18,284 nucleotides of DNA from assembly GCA_947178015.1 (NCBI GenBank), contig CAMWWW010000007.1:1-18284 (forward strand), read 5' to 3'. Every line of letters starts with the position of its first letter. Position 1 is the stretch's first letter. Both the position numbers and the translations under genes were made by a program. Of the stretch, positions 13,198 to 18,284 are shown in pieces. Source of the stretch: an uncultured Clostridia bacterium. GTDB lineage: Bacteria; Bacillota; Clostridia; Lachnospirales; Lachnospiraceae. The notes under the pieces are model-generated. The model did no database searches. It was not told the origin of the DNA and saw nothing but the letters and a program-made list of their open reading frames with translations.

Positions 13198-13226
13198 TTG
13201 ACTTGATAGTAAAAGTTGGATATACT
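13198..13226 (+). promoter_or_regulatory. Sigma-A promoter of the Rrf2 gene
   Basis: TTGACT (13198-13203) and TATACT (13221-13226) are 17 bases apart, 25 bases before the start codon. The spacer contains two similar half-sites, ACTTGATA and AGTTGGATA. Rrf2 regulators commonly bind across their own promoter, so an autoregulatory operator here is plausible but unproven. Confidence 0.7.
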
Positions 13227-13250
13227 ATTCCGTGAAGAGGTGTATTGCAT

Positions 13251-13688
13251 ATGAGGATTTCAACGAAGGGACGATATGCCCTGCGCCTGATGTTGGATCT
13301 GGCGATAAATGATGACGGGCAGTATATTAAGATAAAAGAGATCGCTGCGAGGCAGGGAATATCGGATAAATATCTGGAGCAGATTATAACTGTGCTGAGT
13401 CGTGCCGGGTATGTGAAAAGTGTGCGCGGTGCTCAGGGTGGATATCGTCTGGCGAAGCGTCCTGAGCAGTACACGGCGGGGATGATACTGAGACTTATGG
13501 AGGGAGATCTCGCGCCAGCTCCGTGTCTTTCAGAGGAACAGGATGAGTGTGAGAGAGCCGACAGATGTGCGACGATTGAGTTATATAAGAAGTTGGACAG
13601 CGCGATTCGATCGGTGATCGATCAGATGACATTGGCGGATCTAAAGGAGATCCAGTGTCAGAAAGAGGGCAATGGGTTTCGTATCTGA
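13251..13688 (+). CDS. Rrf2-family transcriptional regulator with three cysteines
   Basis: A winged-helix DNA-binding regulator of 145 residues. The N-terminus MRISTKGRYALRLMLDLA is typical of Rrf2/IscR/CymR proteins, with the helix-turn-helix around residues 28-52 and the wing GAQGGYRLAK (60-69). C92, C100 and C106 lie in the region where IscR and relatives bind an Fe-S cluster, but the spacing C-x7-C-x5-C differs from the E. coli IscR C-x5-C-x5-C. I chose the ATG at 13251; an upstream TTG at 13245 is in frame and spaced 4 bases from AGAGG, so a start two residues earlier cannot be excluded. No iscS or iscU follows, so sensing of redox or iron state is inferred from family only. Confidence 0.85.
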   Translation: MRISTKGRYALRLMLDLAINDDGQYIKIKEIAARQGISDKYLEQIITVLSRAGYVKSVRGAQGGYRLAKRPEQYTAGMILRLMEGDLAPAPCLSEEQDECERADRCATIELYKKLDSAIRSVIDQMTLADLKEIQCQKEGNGFRI

Positions 13689-13708
13689 AAGAATCTCGAA
13701 AGATATTA

Positions 13709-13738
13709 TAGACAAAAGCGAAGGATCTATATTATAAT
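13709..13738 (+). promoter_or_regulatory. Probable promoter of the HD-GYP gene
   Basis: TAGACA (13709-13714) and TATAAT (13733-13738) are separated by 18 bases, 60 bases before the ATG at 13799. One -35 mismatch and a slightly long spacer suggest moderate strength. The gene would then be transcribed on its own, ending at the terminator at 14885. Confidence 0.5.
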
Positions 13739-13798
13739 AAGTAAGAACGCCGTTATAAAGCAAGATGAAAAAGCACAGTTTGGGCAGGAGGAAAAGAT

Positions 13799-14881
13799 AT
13801 GGAAAGAGACAGGATTCTGATTGTTGACGACGAAGAGGTAAACAGAGCGATATTGGCAAATATTTTCGAGGAGCAATATGAGGTTCTGGAGGCGTCAAAC
13901 GGAGCAGAGGCTGTAGAGCTGATTGAGGATAACTATGTCAGGCTGAAGGTTGTTTTTTTAGATTTGATGATGCCGGTGATGGATGGTTTTGGAGTTCTTG
14001 CTTATATGTCAGAAAGAGATTATACCAATCATCTTCCGGTTATACTGATCACAGGAGAGGCGACGGCAGAGAGTGATGAAAGGGCTTATGACTATGGAGT
14101 GTCAGACATTATATATAAACCATTTGCTCCGCGCGTGGTAATGCGCCGAACCAGAAATATTGTGGATCTGTATGAGAGCAGGAATGAGATGGAGCGCAAG
14201 CTTGCCGAGCGTACTAGAAAGCTGATGGAAAGCGAAGAGAAGCTGCGCAATAACAATGAATTTCTTGTCAATGCTCTAAGCTCTGTTGTTGAATTCAGAA
14301 GTCTGGAGTCAGGAGAGCACATTCGCCGCGTGAAGTTTTTTACTAGGATTATGTTAAAATATCTTCAGAAATATTTTCCTGAGTACCACTTATCTGACGA
14401 AGATGCAGAATCCATTATCCGCGCTTCTGCCCTTCATGATATTGGCAAGATAGCGATACCGGATGCCATACTTTTAAAACCGGGCAGATTGTCAGATGAA
14501 GAATTTGAGGTGATGAAGAAGCATTGTATTTATGGAGCAGAGCTTCTTGAGAAATTTAAGCAGGATGATAATCAGTTCTATCGTGACTGTTATGATATAT
14601 GCAGGCACCATCATGAGCGCTATGACGGAAGGGGCTACCCAGATCATCTTAAGGGAGAAGCGATCCCAGTCAGCGCGCAGATTGTATCTCTCGTCGATGT
14701 ATATGATGCGCTTGTCAGCAGACGTGTATATAAGGAAGCATTTACCCATGATCTGGCTGTTCAGATGATTAAGAATGGGGAATGTGGAAAGTTTTCGCCC
14801 AGACTATTAGAGTGCTTTGATCTCGCGAAGGAGGATTTCTTCTGCGTGGCGGAGCTTTTGGATAATTGCAGCTTTATATAA
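13799..14881 (+). CDS. Response regulator with REC and HD-GYP domains
   Basis: A two-domain signalling protein of 360 residues. REC domain (about 1-125): acidic pair D10/D11, phospho-acceptor D55 in FLDLMMP, T85 and K107 (YKPF). A charged coiled-coil linker (about 125-155) joins it to an HD-GYP domain (about 155-355) with H174, H213/D214 in LHDIGK, HHE (271-273) and DGRGYP (276-281). HD-GYP domains of this kind hydrolyse cyclic di-GMP, or cyclic GMP-AMP in some cases. The catalytic residues look complete. AGGAGG precedes the ATG. No histidine kinase gene is adjacent, so it is an orphan whose input is unknown. Confidence 0.92.
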   Translation: MERDRILIVDDEEVNRAILANIFEEQYEVLEASNGAEAVELIEDNYVRLKVVFLDLMMPVMDGFGVLAYMSERDYTNHLPVILITGEATAESDERAYDYGVSDIIYKPFAPRVVMRRTRNIVDLYESRNEMERKLAERTRKLMESEEKLRNNNEFLVNALSSVVEFRSLESGEHIRRVKFFTRIMLKYLQKYFPEYHLSDEDAESIIRASALHDIGKIAIPDAILLKPGRLSDEEFEVMKKHCIYGAELLEKFKQDDNQFYRDCYDICRHHHERYDGRGYPDHLKGEAIPVSAQIVSLVDVYDALVSRRVYKEAFTHDLAVQMIKNGECGKFSPRLLECFDLAKEDFFCVAELLDNCSFI

Positions 14882-14884
14882 AAG

Positions 14885-14907
14885 GAATCCCGCTTGCGGG
14901 ATTCTTT
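14885..14907 (+). terminator. Terminator after the HD-GYP gene
   Basis: GAATCCCG (14885-14892) pairs perfectly with CGGGATTC (14897-14904) around the stable loop CTTG, followed by TTTCTG. It lies three bases after the stop codon. The short T tract is modest but the stem is GC-rich. Confidence 0.75.
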
Positions 14908-14948
14908 CTGACTGTGCACAAAAAGATTTTTGAAAATTGCCAGCATAT

Positions 14949-14995
14949 TGTGCCATATATCTGACAAAAATCATGTTTAGGAACACTTTGGCACA
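14949..14995 (+). other. Inverted repeat in the mntP leader
   Basis: TGTGCCA (14949-14955) and TGGCACA (14989-14995) are perfect inverted repeats 33 bases apart, about 20 bases before the mntP start. They could form a leader hairpin or a protein site. I do not see the conserved pieces of the yybP-ykoY manganese riboswitch, which often precedes mntP. Confidence 0.25.
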
Positions 14996-15015
14996 GCATA
15001 GAAATGAGAGGAAAC

Positions 15016-15576
15016 ATGAAAATTTGGGAGTTACTGGTGATAGCGGCCGGGCTTTCCATGGATGCATTTGCCGTGTCCATCTGTAAGGGGCTTTCTATGA
15101 AACAGATGGAGTGGAAAAATGCGTGGAAGGCAGGAATATACTTTGGAGGCTTTCAGGCATTGATGCCTCTTGCCGGGTATCTTTTGGGTGTAAATTTTAG
15201 GGAGCAGATTGAAACGATTGATCATTGGATTGCATTTGTGCTGCTTGCCATTATAGGTTTAAATATGGTGAAGGAGTCGAGGGAGGAGACGGAGGATCTC
15301 AATGATTCCTTTGATGTTAAGACGATGCTGCTGCTTGCGGTGGCGACCAGTATCGACGCGCTGGCAGTCGGAGTGACATTTGCATTTTTGAAGGTTGACA
15401 TTATTCCTGCAATATGCTTGATTGGCCTGTTCACCTTTGGGCTGTCGGCGGCAGGCATCAAGATAGGAAATGTATTTGGGGCAAGATTTAAGACAAAGGC
15501 AGAGCTGGCAGGAGGTATTCTGCTGATTCTAATGGGAAGCAAAATATTGCTGGAGCATCTGGGAATATTGGTATAA
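15016..15576 (+). CDS. mntP: Manganese efflux pump MntP
   Basis: A small inner-membrane exporter of Mn2+ (DUF204 family), 186 residues with six predicted helices. The two internal repeats each carry the conserved acidic motif: [10 protein letters not shown] (D16) near the N-terminus and [13 protein letters not shown] in the second half, plus [11 protein letters not shown] in the second helix. I start it at the ATG at 15016, since GAGAGGA lies just upstream; an in-frame ATG at 15004 would add four residues. It is followed 33 bases later by the thioredoxin-reductase-like gene with no terminator between, so the two are probably cotranscribed, which could link manganese and redox homeostasis. Confidence 0.93.
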   Translation: MKIWELLVIAAGLSMDAFAVSICKGLSMKQMEWKNAWKAGIYFGGFQALMPLAGYLLGVNFREQIETIDHWIAFVLLAIIGLNMVKESREETEDLNDSFDVKTMLLLAVATSIDALAVGVTFAFLKVDIIPAICLIGLFTFGLSAAGIKIGNVFGARFKTKAELAGGILLILMGSKILLEHLGILV

Positions 15577-15609
15577 TAGAGATTATATTGTAAAGAAATG
15601 AGGCATGAG

Positions 15610-16530
15610 ATGAAAGAAAAATATGATGTTGTTATCATCGGTGCCGGACCGGCGGGACTGTCGGCGGCAGTCTATGCAGAAAGAGCAAAGCTGAAGGCTC
15701 TTTTGCTGGAAAAAGAATATATGGGCGGCGGACAGATTGTCACGACCGCAGAAGTAGATAATTACTTGGGACTTCCCGGAATGAACGGCTTTGATTTGGC
15801 GATGAAATTTCGGGAGCATGCTGTGTCTATGGGAGCAGAATTTGCAGAAGGAAAAGTGCAGGAGCTGGCGAGGCAGGAAGAGGACTGGTGCGTAAAAACA
15901 GAGGAGAAAGAATATCTGACCAAGTGTGTGATTATAGCGACTGGGGCGTCTCATCGTATGCTTGGGATTCCCGGCGAAGAGAGGCTGCGGGGCAATGGAG
16001 TATCCTACTGCGCGACATGCGACGGGGCATTTTTCCGCGATCGCACGGTGGCAGTGATCGGCGGCGGTGATGTGGCGGTAGGCGACGCTATCTTTTTGTC
16101 AAGGCTTTGCAAAAAGGTGTATCTGATTCATCGGCGTGACACCCTGCGCGCCGCAAAAGCACTTGCAGATAGAGTGCTAGAAAATGAGAAGGTGGAGGTG
16201 CTCTGGAATATGGTGCCGGAAAGTGTAGAGGGCGAGGAGCAGGTGAGCCATCTAAAGCTGAGGGATGTGGAAAAAGACATACAGACGGAGCTTCCAGTGG
16301 ACGGCGTTTTTGTCGCCATAGGCATGGAGCCAAATGTGGCGGGAGTGCCGGAACAGGTACTTGATAAGGAGCAGGGCTATATTGAGGCAGGGGAGGATGG
16401 AAGAACCGCTCTGCCCGGCTTGTACGCAGCAGGCGATGTCAGAACCAAGCAGGTAAGGCAGATTGCGACAGCCGTCTCAGACGGTGCAAATGTAATTGCA
16501 GCCGTGGAACGATACCTAAATGGATTATAA
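15610..16530 (+). CDS. trxB: Thioredoxin-disulfide reductase-type flavoprotein
   Basis: A low-molecular-weight thioredoxin reductase family protein of 306 residues. The FAD-binding GAGPAG is at 11-16, the redox pair is C134/C137 in YCATCDG, the NADPH-domain glycine motif is GGGDVAVGDA (151-160), the NADPH-phosphate motif is HRRDTLRA (174-181) and the C-terminal FAD motif is AAGDVR (273-278). The HRRD block supports NADPH use rather than the ferredoxin-dependent clostridial type. The glycine motif deviates from the common GGGDSAxEEA. The ATG at 15610 is favoured, as ATGAGG is six bases upstream; an ATG at 15598 is in frame. No thioredoxin gene is adjacent, so its partner could be a protein other than TrxA. 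Confidence 0.85.
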   Translation: MKEKYDVVIIGAGPAGLSAAVYAERAKLKALLLEKEYMGGGQIVTTAEVDNYLGLPGMNGFDLAMKFREHAVSMGAEFAEGKVQELARQEEDWCVKTEEKEYLTKCVIIATGASHRMLGIPGEERLRGNGVSYCATCDGAFFRDRTVAVIGGGDVAVGDAIFLSRLCKKVYLIHRRDTLRAAKALADRVLENEKVEVLWNMVPESVEGEEQVSHLKLRDVEKDIQTELPVDGVFVAIGMEPNVAGVPEQVLDKEQGYIEAGEDGRTALPGLYAAGDVRTKQVRQIATAVSDGANVIAAVERYLNGL

Positions 16531-16538
16531 ATCAATAT

Positions 16539-16602
16539 AGAATGTGATTACGATTCACAGCCAATGAGGTAAGGAAGGATTGGCTGTGAATCGTAATATT
16601 CT
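16539..16602 (+). terminator. Long perfect hairpin after trxB, probable terminator
   Basis: The arms 16547-16565 and 16579-16597 are perfectly complementary over 19 bases, with a purine-rich 13-base loop (16566-16578). An outer AGAAT (16539-16543) / ATTCT (16598-16602) stem adds five pairs beyond a three-base bulge. There is no clear T tract, so termination may be weak. An mRNA end-protecting or bidirectional role is possible. Confidence 0.55.
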
Positions 16603-16636
16603 GTTACCTTAGTACTAAAAAAATTTTCCCTTTATG

Positions 16637-16665
16637 TTGACAAGGAGAAGGATGTTTGTTATAAT
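16637..16665 (+). promoter_or_regulatory. Perfect consensus sigma-A promoter for the NlpC/P60 gene
   Basis: TTGACA (16637-16642) and TATAAT (16660-16665) are exactly 17 bases apart, a full consensus match. Transcription would start near 16672, leaving a leader of about 60 bases with GGAGG at 16721-16725. This predicts strong, constitutive-type expression. Confidence 0.9.
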
Positions 16666-16731
16666 CAATACGTATCGCGTAATAATTTTGTAACAAATAG
16701 GATAATTAATTCATATATACGGAGGAAATCC

Positions 16732-17967
16732 ATGAGAAACTATAAGATAATTAGAAAATTGGTACATACATCTATGTCCTGCTGTCTGGCAGTTGCCATT
16801 TTAACAGCGGGATTTTCTATGCAGGCGATGGCAGTGAATTCTGACGCAGAAAAGCCGGTTGCCGGGATGGATATGGCACTAGACAGCTACTATGCAAGAA
16901 CAGCATCTTCCAGTCAGGAAGGGCTTGAGAATCCAGTGGTAGGGATTCCAGCAGAGGTTCCTGTGGAGTCTGAGTACGAAAATATAGCTGTTTCCAGAGT
17001 GAACGATTACGTTAACGTCAGAGTGGAGCCGAATACAGACTGTGAGATTGTCGGAAAGATCTACGATGGCTGTGCCGCTACTATTTTAGAGCGCGTGGAT
17101 GACTGGTACAGAATTGAGTCCGGCAATGTAGAGGGTTATATTAAGGCAGAATATTTTGTGACAGGTGCTGAGGCGGAGGCACTTGTGGACGAGCTTGCGA
17201 AGAAAGTTGCGACAGTGAATACAACAACTCTATTTGTAAGGACTGGTCCAGATATCAGCTACGATCGCATTACAGCAGTTCCTCTTGGTGAAGAGTTTGT
17301 GATTATGGAGGAGGAGAATAACTGGGCGAAGATTGAGGTAGATGCCTCCACAAATGGCTGGGTATCCATGGATTATCTGGACATTGTGGTAGAATTTGAT
17401 GTAGCAATTTCCATAGAAGAAGAAAATGCAAAATTAGCTGAACAGGAGGAAGCAAGACGCAGAGCAGAAGCAGATCGTCAGGCATATCAGGCGGCACAGG
17501 TTGCGCAGGCAGAGGCAAGACGTGCAGAGCAGCAGGCGCAGGCACAGGAAGCGCAAGACGCTGTGGCAGACAGCATACCAGCGGATTCTTCCAACGCGGC
17601 GCTGAGAGAGGCGATTGTATCCTTCGCATTACAGTATGTAGGCTGCCCATATGTATATGGCGGAAACAGCCTTTCGAATGGAACCGATTGCTCTGGTTTT
17701 GTAAAGCTGGTATATCAGGAGTTCGGATATAATCTGACAAGGCGCGCGAGCCTTCAGTACTTTGACGGACGTGTGATTTCTCTTGACTCGATTCAGCCGG
17801 GAGACCTGATTTTCTATCCAGAACCGTATAATCAGAATGAAATTGGACATGTTGCTATGTACATTGGAAATGGACAAGTTGTACATGCCAGCACGGCAAG
17901 AACAGGAATCAAAATATCCAGCCTAAACTACAGGACGATTTACGGAGCAGTGAATATCATTGATTAA
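16732..17967 (+). CDS. Secreted SH3-SH3-NlpC/P60 cell-wall endopeptidase
   Basis: An exported peptidoglycan hydrolase of 411 residues. Signal peptide: basic MRNYKIIRKL, a hydrophobic core at about 17-30 and likely cleavage after AMA (32-34). Two bacterial SH3 domains follow (about 85-145 and 160-220), which bind peptidoglycan. An Ala/Glu/Gln/Arg-rich coiled linker covers about 228-280. The C-terminal NlpC/P60 domain (about 288-411) has nucleophile C320 in TDCSGFV, H373 in GHVAMYIG and H385 in VVHAS, so it looks catalytically intact. Such enzymes usually cut the gamma-D-Glu-diamino-acid bond of stem peptides. The first SH3 domain carries C104 and C114, unusual for an exported domain. It is monocistronic, between two hairpins, with a consensus promoter. 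Confidence 0.92.
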   Translation: MRNYKIIRKLVHTSMSCCLAVAILTAGFSMQAMAVNSDAEKPVAGMDMALDSYYARTASSSQEGLENPVVGIPAEVPVESEYENIAVSRVNDYVNVRVEPNTDCEIVGKIYDGCAATILERVDDWYRIESGNVEGYIKAEYFVTGAEAEALVDELAKKVATVNTTTLFVRTGPDISYDRITAVPLGEEFVIMEEENNWAKIEVDASTNGWVSMDYLDIVVEFDVAISIEEENAKLAEQEEARRRAEADRQAYQAAQVAQAEARRAEQQAQAQEAQDAVADSIPADSSNAALREAIVSFALQYVGCPYVYGGNSLSNGTDCSGFVKLVYQEFGYNLTRRASLQYFDGRVISLDSIQPGDLIFYPEPYNQNEIGHVAMYIGNGQVVHASTARTGIKISSLNYRTIYGAVNIID

Positions 17968-17986
17968 TCTATACATAGAAAGTACG

Positions 17987-18034
17987 ATAACACAAGGGAC
18001 ACTTCTTTAGGCGAAGTGTCCCTTATCGTGTTAT
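17987..18034 (+). terminator. Hairpin after the NlpC/P60 gene
   Basis: AAGGGACACTTC (17994-18005) pairs perfectly with GAAGTGTCCCTT (18013-18024), loop TTTAGGC plus one. An outer ATAACAC/GTGTTAT stem adds seven pairs with a three-base bulge. It lies 20 bases after the stop. The T tract is poor (only TTAT inside the stem), so it is a probable but not classical terminator. Confidence 0.65.
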
Positions 18035-18106
18035 AAAAAGAAGTGTATTATGTAAAAATATGCATAAGAATTGAATAACCACAAAAAAAATGAATAAACC
18101 ACAAAC

Positions 18107-18177
18107 TTATCCACAGCGAAATGTGTCGATATTTTGTGTAAAATAAGTTATACACTGAGTTATCCACATTGTCCACA
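18107..18177 (+). promoter_or_regulatory. DnaA-box cluster
   Basis: Two perfect consensus boxes TTATCCACA lie at 18107-18115 and 18160-18168. TTGTCCACA directly abuts the second at 18169-18177 (one mismatch), and a weak TTATACACT is at 18149-18157. All are in the same orientation, inside AT-rich DNA; upstream (about 18072-18104) GAATAA-CCACAAA is repeated twice as degenerate versions. The cluster is in the 317-base gap after the NlpC/P60 gene, which otherwise holds only the hairpin and the edge repeat. It could be a DnaA titration or control site, or part of a replication origin. Confidence 0.6.
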
Positions 18178-18231
18178 AAAAAATGTCGATGAATACAAGG
18201 TAGAGAGTTTTGTGATAAGGCGATTTGTGTA

Positions 18232-18284
18232 ATCATTTTTGAGAAAGGTCCGCGCAGAGAATCGCCTATAGTCCTCCGTCACCC
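18232..18284 (-). repeat. Dispersed palindromic repeat, right-edge arm
   Basis: The 53 bases to the window end match the reverse complement of 35-87 with a single mismatch at 18240. The orientation is opposite to the left-edge copy and equal to the left arm of the copy at 9757-9901. The window stops inside the conserved core. By comparison with the other copies, the next bases outside should continue CGCTCTCGCTTAG and then a loop. Confidence 0.9.

Noticed and set aside
14905..15015. yybP-ykoY manganese riboswitch before mntP
   Set aside because: The gap is short and I do not see the conserved paired junction sequences; only a simple inverted repeat is present.
16603..16680. WalR-type direct repeat controlling the NlpC/P60 gene
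   Set aside because: TGTTAC is present near 16603, but the second half-site does not match the TGTWAH pattern.
18040..18284. Chromosomal replication origin (oriC)
   Set aside because: DnaA boxes are real, but dnaA, dnaN and rpmH are not visible and all window genes would be head-on; kept only as a DnaA-box cluster.

Overview
The window looks like a stretch of a Gram-positive, spore-forming Clostridia chromosome, most likely a gut-type Lachnospiraceae member. Reasons: strong AGGAGG-type ribosome binding sites, some GTG/TTG starts, sigma-A promoters with 17-base spacers, a CotS-like spore-coat kinase, an orphan REC-HD-GYP response regulator, a Rrf2 regulator, and moderate GC with AT-rich gaps. 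The family assignment is inference. Every recognisable gene is on the + strand. Left half (about 330-9760): an inducible beta-glucoside operon. A sigma-A promoter (334-362) leads to a BglG-type RNA antiterminator site (404-442) that overlaps a strong leader terminator (431-487). Then come a 6-phospho-beta-glucosidase (518), the BglG/LicT antiterminator (1994), a PTS IIBC permease (2904), an internal hairpin (4303-4346), a Cof-type HAD phosphatase (4389), a separate PTS IIA (5255), two more 6-phospho-beta-glucosidases (5781, 7251) and an AEC-family membrane carrier (8747). An intrinsic terminator follows at 9721-9760. The expected logic is that the PTS imports and phosphorylates beta-glucosides, the three GH1 enzymes split them, and the antiterminator senses flux through PTS phosphorylation of its histidines. 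The AEC carrier is the unexpected member. Right half (10058-17967): a housekeeping assortment. It holds a PuuD-like class I amidotransferase hydrolase and CCA tRNA nucleotidyltransferase (9 bases apart), a CotS-like kinase with an Asn in place of the usual catalytic Asp, a Rrf2 regulator with three cysteines, a REC-HD-GYP protein, MntP manganese exporter, a thioredoxin-reductase-type flavoprotein, and a secreted SH3-SH3-NlpC/P60 endopeptidase with a perfect consensus promoter. Repeats: one dispersed repeat occurs at the left edge (1-87), as a full head-to-head copy at 9757-9901, and in inverted orientation at the right edge (18232-18284). The edge copies match each other at 52 of 53 positions, and both window ends lie inside the repeat, as a draft contig broken at repeats would. 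Just before the right copy there is a small cluster of DnaA-box sequences (18107-18177). I found no CRISPR array, no transposase and no rRNA, and recognised no tRNA gene. The most interesting unexplained items are the palindromic repeat family, the AEC carrier in the glucoside operon, the DnaA-box cluster next to a repeat, and a 20-codon open frame between cca and the CotS-like gene.
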